A stretch of 64,000 bases of DNA from Bacteroidales bacterium UBA6408 (GTDB lineage Bacteria > Bacteroidota > Bacteroidia > Bacteroidales > UBA932), in contig DJPQ01000076.1 in NCBI GenBank assembly GCA_002439805.1, positions 15,756 to 79,755 on the forward strand, written 5' to 3'. A model generated the notes under the pieces. The model saw only the letters and a list, made by a program, of their open reading frames with translations. It was not told where the DNA came from and made no database searches. A program made the position numbers and the translations under genes. Below are positions 44,708-53,745 of this stretch, piece by piece. Position 1 is the first letter of the stretch; each line of letters starts with the position of its first letter.

Positions 44708-46225
44708 ATGGGAAGGCTGAAAGAAAACGAATTTGACGTGATAATCATCGGCGGAGGGGCGACCGGCGCGGGAACGGCGCGGGACTGTGCGCTGCGCGGG
44801 CTGCGGGTGCTGCTTGTCGAGAGGAATGACATAGCGACGGGCGCGACGGGACGCAATCACGGGCTGCTGCACAGCGGAGCGCGCTATGCCGTGACGGACA
44901 CGGAATCGGCCGCAGAGTGCATACGCGAGAACATGATTCTCAAGCGCATAGCCAAGGGATGCGTAGAAAAGACCGAGGGACTGTTCATAACCCTCCCCGA
45001 AGACGACATCGCCTATCAGGCAACATTCGTGGAGGCATGCCGCAAGGCCGGAATACGGGCGAAGGTGATTGACCCGAAGGAGGCAATCGCGATGGAGCCA
45101 GCCGTCAATCCCTCACTTATCGGAGCCGTAGTTGTTCCGGACGGGGCAATCGACCCGTTTAAGCTGACTGCCGCCAACATGACCGACGCGAAGATTCACG
45201 GGGCGAAAGTGCTGACCTACAGCGAGGTGGAGGAAATCATCAAGGAGGGAAACAATGTCAGAGGAGTGAAAATCAGGAACAAGCGTACCGGCGAGGTCAA
45301 TACTTTCTATGCCCCTGTGACGGTCAATGCGGGAGGTGTCTGGGGGCAGGGCATAGCGCGGATGGCAGGAGCCTCCGTCACGATGTTCCCGGCAAAGGGC
45401 TCGCTGCTGATTTTCGGACATCGCGTGAACAACGTCGTCATAAACCGCTGCCGCAGACCGGCCAACGCCGACATCCTCGTGCCCGGCGAGACGATTTCAC
45501 TGATAGGAACTACATCTGACAGGGTGGGGCTCGAAGAGGTGGACAGCATCCGCGTCACTCCAGAGGAGGTGAAGGTCCTGCTCGAAGAAGGCCAGAAGCT
45601 CGCTCCGGCGCTTGCACAGACCCGCATCATCCGCGCCTACTGCGGCGTACGTCCGCTTGTCGCCGCTGACAACGACCCGTCCGGACGCAACATCAGCCGG
45701 GGTATCGTGCTGCTTGACCATGAGCAGAGGGATGGAATCGGAGGATTCATAACCATAACCGGAGGCAAGCTGATGACTTATCGGCTCATGGCGGAATGGG
45801 CGACCGACCTTGTCTGCAAAAAGCTCGGTGTCCGGAAAGGCTGCGTGACGGCAAGACGCCCGCTTCCGGGTTCAGGGCCGGCCGAAAAGCCTGCCTCACC
45901 GCGCTCCGCCAAGGACGAGAGCCTCATCTGCGAATGCGAGAAAGTTTCCCTGCGCAAGGCGGAGAACGCGATTGACACCATGCAGGTGACTAACATGATT
46001 GACCTGCGGCGGCGCACAAGGCTCGGGATGGGAACCTGTCAGGGGGAACTCTGCGCCTGCAGAGGGGCGGGGCTGCTTGCCCGCAAGAAGGAGAATCCGA
46101 CACGGGCGAAGGAGGACCTCAAGGCGTTCATAAACGAGCGTTGGAAGGGAATCTATCCTATTTGCTGGGGTGACTCTTTACGTGAGAATGAATACACCCA
46201 GTGGATATATGGTCACGAAATCTGA
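44708..46225 (+). CDS. glpA: Anaerobic glycerol-3-phosphate dehydrogenase, subunit A
   Basis: A 505-residue FAD subunit that oxidises glycerol-3-phosphate to dihydroxyacetone phosphate. The N-terminal FAD motif IIGGGATGAGTARD and GRNHGLLHSGARY are present. A C-terminal BFD-like [2Fe-2S] domain has CECEKVS and MGTCQGELCACRG (about 400-450). With GlpB and GlpC it forms a membrane-bound complex that passes electrons to menaquinone. The three genes lie in order on one strand. Confidence 0.93.
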   Translation: MGRLKENEFDVIIIGGGATGAGTARDCALRGLRVLLVERNDIATGATGRNHGLLHSGARYAVTDTESAAECIRENMILKRIAKGCVEKTEGLFITLPEDDIAYQATFVEACRKAGIRAKVIDPKEAIAMEPAVNPSLIGAVVVPDGAIDPFKLTAANMTDAKIHGAKVLTYSEVEEIIKEGNNVRGVKIRNKRTGEVNTFYAPVTVNAGGVWGQGIARMAGASVTMFPAKGSLLIFGHRVNNVVINRCRRPANADILVPGETISLIGTTSDRVGLEEVDSIRVTPEEVKVLLEEGQKLAPALAQTRIIRAYCGVRPLVAADNDPSGRNISRGIVLLDHEQRDGIGGFITITGGKLMTYRLMAEWATDLVCKKLGVRKGCVTARRPLPGSGPAEKPASPRSAKDESLICECEKVSLRKAENAIDTMQVTNMIDLRRRTRLGMGTCQGELCACRGAGLLARKKENPTRAKEDLKAFINERWKGIYPICWGDSLRENEYTQWIYGHEI

Positions 46226-46250
46226 TTCAAATCATAAGGAATAAAAAAAA

Positions 46251-47510
46251 ATGAAGTTTGACACAATAATAATCGGCGGAGGACTCACGGGTCTGCTGTG
46301 CGGGATAAGGCTGCAGCGGAAGGGGCAGAAATGTGCCGTCATATCCGCCGGACAGTCGGCCATGCACTTCTGGTCCGGGGCGTTTGACCTTCTGAACAGG
46401 ATGCCGGACGGGACTGACGTCGATTATCCGCTTGAAAGCATCGGAAAACTGCCTCAGACACATCCCTATTCTATAATCGGGGCGGACAAGGTGCTCGGAC
46501 ATCTCCGCAGGGCGACAGAACTGTTCGGAATTTTCGGATTCCGGACACATATCCCCGAAAGTCTCGGCAACATATACAGGCTCAGTTCAATGGGCTCCCT
46601 CAGGCGCTGCTTCATGACTATGGACGACCTCCTGACGACGGAATCGGCCGGACAGCCGGTTTGCCGACGTGCTCTCGTTGCAAGCCCCGACGGCTTTCCG
46701 GACTTCAACACCGAGTTCGTGGCAAATGGAATCGAGGATTCAGGAAGCCCGTGCAGGACGGTGACAATCAGACTCGAAGCCCTGAAAAACCTCCGGAAGA
46801 GTCCGACTGAGATGCGGGCGACGAACATATCGAAAATGCTTGACAGGGCGACGCTAAAGGAATATATATCCCAGATCCGCGAAAAATATGACGGTGAGGA
46901 CCTTATTGTCCTGCCGGCGATATTCAGCCTCGCGGACTCACGGGACGCGATTCAGGTAGGTAAGGTGGTGAACACGAAAGTGCGTTTTGTCGCCACTATG
47001 CCTCCGTCCGTGCCGGGGATTGAAATCCAGCGCGGTCTCACGGAACTCTTCAGAAAATCCGGAGGGACGCTGTTCAAGGGCGACACGGTGATTTCCGGAC
47101 GGTTCAACGGAGACAGGCTGGAGTCAGTGCGCACGGCAAACATCAGCGACATGGAGTTCACGGCGAAGAGTTTCGTGCTCGCGGCCGGAAGTTTCTTCAG
47201 CAACGGACTCCGGGCAGACAGGAACGGAGTGTATGAGCCTGCGCTCGGAATCGACATCGACGCGCTGCCCCGGAGAAAGGACTGGTTCGACGCGGACGAT
47301 TTCTTCGGCAAGCAGAACTACATCGGCATCGGAGCCAGACTTACCCCCGGAGCCGGGTTGCGGGCAAGCCGCGGCGGCCGAGTCGTCGGGAATCTTCTCG
47401 TCGCCGGAAGCATACTCGGAGGCTGCAATCCGCTTTACGAGGGATGCGGAGGAGGAGTTTCAATCTGCTCGGCACTGGAGGCGGCGGACTCAATACTCTG
47501 CAACGCCTGA
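46251..47510 (+). CDS. glpB: Anaerobic glycerol-3-phosphate dehydrogenase, subunit B
   Basis: A 419-residue flavoprotein subunit. It starts MKFDTIIIGGGLTGLLCGIR, has the internal FVLAAGSFFSNGL and the C-terminal VAGSILGGCNPLYEGCGGG motif of GlpB. It starts 26 bp after glpA. It is thought to hold FMN and link GlpA to the iron-sulfur subunit. Confidence 0.9.
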   Translation: MKFDTIIIGGGLTGLLCGIRLQRKGQKCAVISAGQSAMHFWSGAFDLLNRMPDGTDVDYPLESIGKLPQTHPYSIIGADKVLGHLRRATELFGIFGFRTHIPESLGNIYRLSSMGSLRRCFMTMDDLLTTESAGQPVCRRALVASPDGFPDFNTEFVANGIEDSGSPCRTVTIRLEALKNLRKSPTEMRATNISKMLDRATLKEYISQIREKYDGEDLIVLPAIFSLADSRDAIQVGKVVNTKVRFVATMPPSVPGIEIQRGLTELFRKSGGTLFKGDTVISGRFNGDRLESVRTANISDMEFTAKSFVLAAGSFFSNGLRADRNGVYEPALGIDIDALPRRKDWFDADDFFGKQNYIGIGARLTPGAGLRASRGGRVVGNLLVAGSILGGCNPLYEGCGGGVSICSALEAADSILCNA

Positions 47511-47580
47511 CCGGGAGGAGGGGAAGTCTATGGAAAGATGAATAAGCAGGCAGCAAAGACAGAGCTGAACAAGACAAACA

Positions 47581-48810
47581 ATGGACAGACAATCAAACGC
47601 AATGAACGACATAAGCGACAACAACTTCGAGCAGTGCCTCAAATGCACCATCTGCACGGTATATTGCCCGGTAGTACCGGCGAACCCGGCTTATCCGGGA
47701 CCGAAGCAGGCGGGTCCGGACGGCGAAAGGCTGCGGCTCAAGAACAGGTCGTACTATGACAGCACGCTCAAATACTGCCTGAACTGCAAGCGCTGCGAGG
47801 TCGCCTGCCCTTCCGGCGTTAGAGTGTCCGACATAATCCAGCGCGCGAGGATAAGCTACGGGCACAACATCCCCGGACCGTGTGAAATTGCGCTGGCGAG
47901 CACGGACCTCATGGGCAGGGTCGCCGGAAGCATGGCCGGGGTCGTCAATCCCCTGCTCCGCACCGCCCCCGTCAAGGAACTGCTTCACGCCGCAGTAGGG
48001 ATTGACAGGCGCAGGACATTCCCGGACTATGCGGGAGAAACATTCGAGAAATGGTTCCGCAAAAACGCGCAGACAGCGCAAGACGGCCTTGAAGAAAAGG
48101 TCAGCTACTTCCACGGCTGCTATGTGAACTACAACTATCCGCAGCTCGGAAAGGATTTCGTAAAGGTGATGAACGCGCTCGGAATCGGGGTGAGGCTCCT
48201 CGACGGCGAACGATGCTGCTCCATAGCGATGATTTCAAACGGGCTCATAAAATCGGCGACGAGGAACGCGAAGCACAATCTGAAAGTCATGCAGAAGACG
48301 GTTGACGAGACCGGAGAACCTGTAGTCGGGGCATCATCGACCTGCATCCTGACCATGCGCGAAGAGTATCCGCATCTTCTCGGACTCGACAATTCGCGGG
48401 TGAAGGACAGTCTGGAACTCGCCACAAAGTTCATTTATAAGAAGTTGGAAGGAGGAAGGGAACTCCGGTTCCGCAAGGACTACCATGCAAGAATCGCCTA
48501 CCACACGCCATGTCACCTCGAAAGGCTCGGCTGGGAGTATTTCTCCACCGAGCTGCTGAAGATGATTCCCGGGGTGGAGCTGACCGTGCTCGACAGCAAC
48601 TGCTGCGGAATAGCCGGGACATACGGGTTCAAGAAGGAAAACTACGAGGTTTCACAGGCAATAGGCAAACCGCTGTTCGACAGCATTGCCGCAGCGGAGC
48701 CAGACTTTGTCGTCTGCGACTGCGAGACCTGCAAGTGGCAGATTGAGATGTCAACAGGAACGGGCGTGAAACATCCCGTTTCAGTTCTCGCCGAAGCGCT
48801 TGAAATATGA
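47581..48810 (+). CDS. glpC: Anaerobic glycerol-3-phosphate dehydrogenase, subunit C
   Basis: A 409-residue iron-sulfur and membrane-anchor subunit. Two 4Fe-4S motifs lie near the N-terminus (CLKCTICTVYCP and CLNCKRCEVACP), and two CCG-type domains follow (DGERCCSIAM; DSNCCGIAGTYG). It passes electrons from GlpAB to the quinone pool. ATG 47581 begins 70 bp after glpB; MNDIS (47602) is a second possible start. Last gene of the operon by layout. Confidence 0.9.
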   Translation: MDRQSNAMNDISDNNFEQCLKCTICTVYCPVVPANPAYPGPKQAGPDGERLRLKNRSYYDSTLKYCLNCKRCEVACPSGVRVSDIIQRARISYGHNIPGPCEIALASTDLMGRVAGSMAGVVNPLLRTAPVKELLHAAVGIDRRRTFPDYAGETFEKWFRKNAQTAQDGLEEKVSYFHGCYVNYNYPQLGKDFVKVMNALGIGVRLLDGERCCSIAMISNGLIKSATRNAKHNLKVMQKTVDETGEPVVGASSTCILTMREEYPHLLGLDNSRVKDSLELATKFIYKKLEGGRELRFRKDYHARIAYHTPCHLERLGWEYFSTELLKMIPGVELTVLDSNCCGIAGTYGFKKENYEVSQAIGKPLFDSIAAAEPDFVVCDCETCKWQIEMSTGTGVKHPVSVLAEALEI

Positions 48811-48871
48811 AATTTTTTGCGTAAGTTCGCGTTCTCATTCGGTGAATCCGAAATGACATCTTGAGAAGACA

Positions 48872-49720
48872 ATGAAAGACCGTACAATTGACATAGAGGA
48901 GATATTCCGCAAGAGGTTCAACGGGAAGGCTCCGCGCCTGCTCGTGAAACTTATAAAAAGGCTTGTGCATCAGGACTTTATCAACGAGTATCTCAAGCGG
49001 GGCTACGAGGGAGTGGAATTCTGCGAAAATGCAGTGAAGTATCTTAATGTAAAGATTGAGGTCGAGGGGCTTGAAAACCTCCCTGACTCCCCGGAGGCAA
49101 GGCTGACGTTTGTGTCGAACCATCCGCTCGGAGGCGTCGATGGAATAGCCCTCGCGGGAATAATCGGGAGGAAATACGACGGACGCATCAAGCTGATGGT
49201 GAACGACTTTCTCATGCACCTCGGAGGACTCGCCCCGCTCTGTGTCCCGGTGAACGCAAAGATAAGGAGGACAGGAGACGGAATAGGCACGCAGAACCGT
49301 GACCTGCCGAGGCTTACAAACGAGATTTTCGGGTCCGACAATCAGATTCTCATGTTTCCGGCCGGGCTCTGCTCCAGAAAAATTGAGGGAAAGATTCAGG
49401 ATCTCATGTGGTCGAAAGTCTTTGTGGCGAAAAGCGTCGAGTACCATCGCGACATAGTCCCCGTCCACTTCATCGGAGAGAATTCCGGACGGTTCTACCG
49501 GGTGGCGAACCTCTCGTCACTCTTCCGCCTTAAGTTCAACATAGCGATGGCATTCCTCCCCGACGAGCTCTACCGCGCACAGGGAAAGACATTCCGCGTG
49601 GTCTTCGGCAAGCCGATTCCTTGGCAGTCCTTCGACGGAAGCCGCAGCCCTAAGGAATGGGCACAGGAGGTCCGGGCCGCAGTGTATGGCCTCGCGCCGG
49701 AGGAAAGGCCGGGAAAATGA
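48872..49720 (+). CDS. glsA: Lysophospholipid-type O-acyltransferase, GlsA-like
   Basis: A 282-residue acyltransferase of the PlsC superfamily. The catalytic block is VSNHPLGGVDG, the extended HPLGG(V/L)DG form seen in OlsA/GlsA-type enzymes, followed by LMFPAGLCSRK. There is no N-terminal membrane helix. With the GNAT-type gene 56 bp downstream it matches the two-gene pathway for N-acylated glycine (glycine-lipid) synthesis described in Bacteroides, this protein adding the second acyl chain. Assignment rests on family motifs and pairing. Confidence 0.75.
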   Translation: MKDRTIDIEEIFRKRFNGKAPRLLVKLIKRLVHQDFINEYLKRGYEGVEFCENAVKYLNVKIEVEGLENLPDSPEARLTFVSNHPLGGVDGIALAGIIGRKYDGRIKLMVNDFLMHLGGLAPLCVPVNAKIRRTGDGIGTQNRDLPRLTNEIFGSDNQILMFPAGLCSRKIEGKIQDLMWSKVFVAKSVEYHRDIVPVHFIGENSGRFYRVANLSSLFRLKFNIAMAFLPDELYRAQGKTFRVVFGKPIPWQSFDGSRSPKEWAQEVRAAVYGLAPEERPGK

Positions 49721-49776
49721 ACAATGACACAGACGAACAGTTATACAGAAGATTTTTTCGGAAGAACAGATGATAT

Positions 49777-50841
49777 ATGGAAGAGATGAAAGACATAATC
49801 GCGCCCGTGGACGTGAACCTGCTGAAATCGGAACTGACGCCGAAGAAAAAGCTTCGCAACACGAACAAGGCCGGAAACGAACTGTATGTCGTCACGGACA
49901 AGGACTCTCCTAATGTCATGAAGGAGATAGGCCGCCTGCGCGAGGAAACGTTCAGGGAAGCGGGAGGCGGGACCGGGCTTGAGATGGACATCGACAGCTT
50001 TGACACTATGGACCCTCCGTGCATGCAGCTGATTGTCTGGGATCCGGACAACGAGGCAATCATAGGGGGCTACCGCTTCATATTCGGGACGGACGTGAGG
50101 CTCGACGACAACGGGCAGCCGATACTCGCGACTTCCCATCTCTTCAATTTCTCGGAAAAGTTCATCAGGGAATATCTCCCCTTCACCATTGAACTCGGCC
50201 GCTCCTTCATTTCGCGGGAGTATCAGAGGATTCAGGCCGGCACCAAGGCACTGTTTGCCCTCGACAACCTCTGGGACGGTCTGGGAGCCCTGATGATGCT
50301 TCGTCCGGGGATGAAATGGTATTTCGGAAAGATGACGATGTACCCGACCTTCAACCGCTACGGGCGTGACCTCATACTGCACTTCCTGCACAAGCATTTC
50401 CATGACGACGAGCATCTTGTGACGACAAAGAACCCCGTCGTCATCGAGACTCCCGCAGAGGAGATGGATGCGGTGCTGACAGAAACCGATTTCAAGTCCG
50501 ACTACCGGATTCTGAACCGTGAAATCCGTGCGCTCGGCGAGAACATTCCCCCGCTGGTGAACACATATATGGGAATATCACCGTCGCTCAAGGTCTTCGG
50601 AACCGCCGTGAACGACGAATTCGGCAATGTTGAGGAAACGGGCATATTGGTGGATTTCAACGACATATACGAAGAAAAACGCGCCAGACACATCGACTCG
50701 TTCATCAAGGAACAGATTGCGCGGATAAAGCTCCGGTGGCCACACACCTTCGAGAGATTCGAGGGTGAGATTGCCCAGAAAATCAGCAACCGCAGAGACG
50801 AGCGTTTCAGGAGAATCTTTAATTGGCGCTCAAAGGACTGA
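49777..50841 (+). CDS. glsB: GNAT-type N-acyltransferase, GlsB/OlsB-like
   Basis: A 354-residue protein of the OlsB-like N-acyltransferase family. Typical stretches are EIGRLREETFREAGGGTGLE, IDSFDTMDPPCMQLIVWDP, IIGGYRFIFG and ELGRSFISREYQ. It should join a 3-hydroxy-fatty acyl-ACP to the amino group of glycine (or ornithine). Placed directly after the O-acyltransferase gene, consistent with a glsA-glsB operon. Element E begins 1 nt after its stop. Confidence 0.78.
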   Translation: MEEMKDIIAPVDVNLLKSELTPKKKLRNTNKAGNELYVVTDKDSPNVMKEIGRLREETFREAGGGTGLEMDIDSFDTMDPPCMQLIVWDPDNEAIIGGYRFIFGTDVRLDDNGQPILATSHLFNFSEKFIREYLPFTIELGRSFISREYQRIQAGTKALFALDNLWDGLGALMMLRPGMKWYFGKMTMYPTFNRYGRDLILHFLHKHFHDDEHLVTTKNPVVIETPAEEMDAVLTETDFKSDYRILNREIRALGENIPPLVNTYMGISPSLKVFGTAVNDEFGNVEETGILVDFNDIYEEKRARHIDSFIKEQIARIKLRWPHTFERFEGEIAQKISNRRDERFRRIFNWRSKD

Positions 50842-50842
50842 C

Positions 50843-50962
50843 GGGACTGAATAAAAAGCGGATTGCTTCGTTGCTCGTCTTGCCAAAATCCTCACAACCA
50901 GAAGGTTGCTGCGGTGCTTGGCTTCACCGTGCGCCTTGCACTCCATCTTTTTATTCAATCCC
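50843..50962 (+). repeat. 3'-end structured element, copy E
   Basis: 120 bp, 1 nt after the glsB-like stop. The outer stem GGGACTGAATAAAAAG pairs with its partner with one mismatch; core CCTCACAACC-AGAA-GGTTGCTGCGG. Very similar to copy B in the inner arms but with a different outer stem. Confidence 0.9.
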
Positions 50963-50991
50963 TCTATTCCTATTTTTTTGCGAGGTAAATT

Positions 50992-51834
50992 CTACTCTGT
51001 TTTTTGTACTCTGCTAATCAGAGCTGTAGTCATGTCGGAACTATACTCGACGGAGGATTGGGTGAGCCACTGAAGGGCAAGCTCGCGGTTGCCCATCATG
51101 AAGCAGCCAAGTCCGATGTTGTATTCGAGGCAGGCGCTCAGATAAGGGTCCTTCTCGGTTTCGAGGATTGACATCCATTCCTTTACCGCCTCGTCCCACT
51201 TGAAGTCCAGAGCCTTCAGAAGAGCGCTGTTCCACGCTCCCTCCTCTCTGTACCAGATGCCGAACTCCTCCTCGCGCCATGTCGGAATGAACGACGAGGA
51301 AATCCTGTTGCCTATGTTCTTGCCGGAAACGGAGGCGTCCGTTCCCGCGTCGGCGGCTATCGTGAAAGACTTGACGTCCGCATTCTCCCCGCCGAGGGAA
51401 TCGTAGCACCACAGGGGAAGCCTTATGCCACCCGGACGGTAGCCGTTCTCAAATTCCACAGGATGCCCGAAGAGGAAGACCACGTCGGAGTCGGTCTTGA
51501 GAACCAGATTCACCAGAGAGTCCGGAGTCGCCATCTTCGCGAAGTCATCCGTATATTGGACGGTGAAGAGCTGAGTCGAATCACGCTCCGGATAGGCCGC
51601 GTCCAGCTTGTCGGCAAGAGCCCCGGCTACTGAACCGGTAAGCTGCATCTCCTCCTGAGTGAGCCCGTAGGGATAGACCAGGGCGACAGTCTTGCCCGTC
51701 AGGTTGAGACCTGACGAGGAAGGACACCTCATCTCCATACTCATGTTATACACCTGCGGTGAGCAGGAAACCAGAGCCGACACCGCCGCCGCAACGGCAG
51801 CGGACATCCTCAAGCATACCTTTAAAGTCTTCAT
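50992..51834 (-). CDS. Lipoprotein, DUF6340-like
   Basis: A 280-residue lipoprotein with lipobox LVSC (Cys at about 24 from MKTLKVC). The mature part has a nucleotide-free alpha/beta-type region (TVALVYPYGL, SDVVFLFGHPVEF) and a C-terminal helical repeat region of TPR type (about 215-270, WMSILETEKDPYLSACLEYN, FMMGNRELALQWL). It resembles the DUF6340 group in layout, a weak call. It converges with the gls genes. Start at 51834 chosen for the signal peptide. Function unknown. Confidence 0.75.
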   Translation of the reverse strand: MKTLKVCLRMSAAVAAAVSALVSCSPQVYNMSMEMRCPSSSGLNLTGKTVALVYPYGLTQEEMQLTGSVAGALADKLDAAYPERDSTQLFTVQYTDDFAKMATPDSLVNLVLKTDSDVVFLFGHPVEFENGYRPGGIRLPLWCYDSLGGENADVKSFTIAADAGTDASVSGKNIGNRISSSFIPTWREEEFGIWYREEGAWNSALLKALDFKWDEAVKEWMSILETEKDPYLSACLEYNIGLGCFMMGNRELALQWLTQSSVEYSSDMTTALISRVQKTE

Positions 51835-51885
51835 AACAAAACTCAAATAAAAATCCGGAGCGTCCGGCTCCGGAATCTACATACT

Positions 51886-53238
51886 CTATTCCAGCGTCCG
51901 GACAAAATCCGCAGTAAGGTCGTAGTCGTCCGCAGCGGTAATCCGGACCTCGATGAAATGCCCGACAAGCGTCTGAGGGTCAATGTCACCGAACGAGCCG
52001 GGACTGTACTTTACAAGAATCTCGCCATCCACCTCGGGAGACTCGAACTCGCTTCGGCACACAAGCATATCCTGCTCCGCAAACCAAGAATCGACGAGCG
52101 CCCGCACGACCGAGCCCACACGGGAAAGATTGTATTCAAGGGAAATCCCCCGCTGGAGTTCCATCAGTTCGTCAAGACGCTTCTGTTTAGTAGTCTGCCG
52201 CACAGTGTCCTTGAAATGAGTCGCCCCATATGTCCCCTCCTCCTCGGAATAGGTGAAGGCGCCGAGCCGTTCGAACTTCGCGTCGGCAACAAAGTCGAGC
52301 AGTTCGCGGAACTCCCGCGTCCCCTCTCCGGGGTGTCCGACAATCATCGTCGTCCTCAGCACGACTCCCGGGACCTTAGACCGCATCTTAGAGATGAGCT
52401 CCCGCGTCCAGCGGCCGCTGACATGACGGCGCATATTGTCAAGCACCTTGTCCGAGATGTGCTGCAGCGGTATGTCCATATAGCGGCATACCTTAGGATT
52501 GTTAGCCATGATGTCGAGAACATCCTCCGGGAAGTCCGCCGGATAGGAATAGTGGATGCGAATCCACTCTATGCCCTTCACTTCAGAGAGCCTTTCGAGC
52601 AGTTCCCCGAGTGCCCGGCGATGGTAGAGGTCAAGTCCGTACCAGGTTGTGTCCTGCGCGATAATCACGAGTTCGCGCACCCCTGTCCGGGCAAGGTTCT
52701 CGGCTTCCTCCACCAGCCTTTCCATCGGGACCGAACGGTGCGCTCCGCGGATGTAAGGGATGGCGCAGTAGGAACAGCGGCGGTCACAGCCCTCGCTGAT
52801 TTTAAGGTAGGCATAGCTTCCGTTTCCCTCTGTGACAAGACGGCTCTGTCCCCGACGCGGGTCAGGAGTGACTCCAAGAGCCCTGACGATTTCGTCGGTG
52901 TCTCTTGCCCCGAGCCACAGGTCAACCTCAGGAATAAGCCCCGGAAGTTCGGAGGCATATCTCTGGGAAAGGCATCCGAAGACCACAATCTTCCCCACCT
53001 TCCCGGCATTCTTCCTCTGAGCGACCTCAAGTATGGTATTTATGGACTCTTCCTTGGCGTCGCCGATGAAGCCGCAGGTGTTCACGAGCACGACATCGAC
53101 ATAGCCGTCGCCACAGCCGTCCTCGCCGCATATCTCATACGCATTCTCCAGCTGGGCAAGCACATGCTCCGTATCCACAGTGTTCTTGGAACAGCCGCGA
53201 ACTATCGACTGAAGCCTTCGTTTTCCGCCGCTTTGCAT
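51886..53238 (-). CDS. rimO: Ribosomal protein S12 methylthiotransferase
   Basis: A 450-residue radical-SAM enzyme that adds a methylthio group to Asp of ribosomal protein S12. It has the N-terminal MTTase domain with cluster cysteines (GCSKN, NTCGF, GCLSQRY), the radical-SAM motif CDRRCSYCAIP, and a C-terminal TRAM domain. Start at 53238 is used because it best fits the family's short N-terminus; the usual VxxLGCSKN here reads QSIVRGCSKN. It starts 10 bp after the DUF5606 gene and is likely co-transcribed. Confidence 0.92.
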   Translation of the reverse strand: MQSGGKRRLQSIVRGCSKNTVDTEHVLAQLENAYEICGEDGCGDGYVDVVLVNTCGFIGDAKEESINTILEVAQRKNAGKVGKIVVFGCLSQRYASELPGLIPEVDLWLGARDTDEIVRALGVTPDPRRGQSRLVTEGNGSYAYLKISEGCDRRCSYCAIPYIRGAHRSVPMERLVEEAENLARTGVRELVIIAQDTTWYGLDLYHRRALGELLERLSEVKGIEWIRIHYSYPADFPEDVLDIMANNPKVCRYMDIPLQHISDKVLDNMRRHVSGRWTRELISKMRSKVPGVVLRTTMIVGHPGEGTREFRELLDFVADAKFERLGAFTYSEEEGTYGATHFKDTVRQTTKQKRLDELMELQRGISLEYNLSRVGSVVRALVDSWFAEQDMLVCRSEFESPEVDGEILVKYSPGSFGDIDPQTLVGHFIEVRITAADDYDLTADFVRTLE

Positions 53239-53248
53239 AATCCCGGAA

Positions 53249-53683
53249 CTATTTTTCTTCTGCCACTCCCTCAGCATTCTCCGTCTCCGGAGTCTCGAAA
53301 TCGAGAGAGGCGTACTTGAGAAGGCAGTTGTACCAGTCCACGACCTTCCTCATGTGAGAGACATAGAAGCGGTCTCCGTCATAGTCCGGAACGGCCTTGG
53401 CGAAAAGTGCCTTTATCTCATCCGCAGGAGCCTTTGAAGACGGAGCCTCGCCCCCGCCGAGAACCTCCTTCAGCCTGAGGAACACCTCGCTGAGCTTCAT
53501 CTCGCCTTCCGACGTGTAAATCGAGATGTCGGCAAGGGTGGTCATCCTGCTCGTGAGCGGGAAGTTGCTGCGCCTCCTGTCGGAGAGGGACTCGGCAATG
53601 GCTCCGTTGCGTGCCTGCGCGATGTAGAGATAAAGTCCCGGATAGCCTGAGATTGAAAGTATCTTTGAAAGATCTGTTTTCAT
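53249..53683 (-). CDS. DUF5606-like conserved protein
   Basis: A 144-residue cytoplasmic protein conserved in Bacteroidota. It has the family's N-terminal LSKILSISGYPGLYLYIAQA and the following basic DRRRSNF, then LADISIYTSEGEMKLSEVF, and a helical C-terminal half with an acidic tail (ETENAEGVAEEK). A role is not known. Genes for YbbR, YajC and NusB lie upstream on the same strand, a recurring neighbourhood in the phylum. Confidence 0.8.
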   Translation of the reverse strand: MKTDLSKILSISGYPGLYLYIAQARNGAIAESLSDRRRSNFPLTSRMTTLADISIYTSEGEMKLSEVFLRLKEVLGGGEAPSSKAPADEIKALFAKAVPDYDGDRFYVSHMRKVVDWYNCLLKYASLDFETPETENAEGVAEEK

Positions 53684-53745
53684 AATCATTTGTTTTATAC
53701 GAGTTTATAATATTCCAGCATTATGATTTCACACGACGGAACGCC

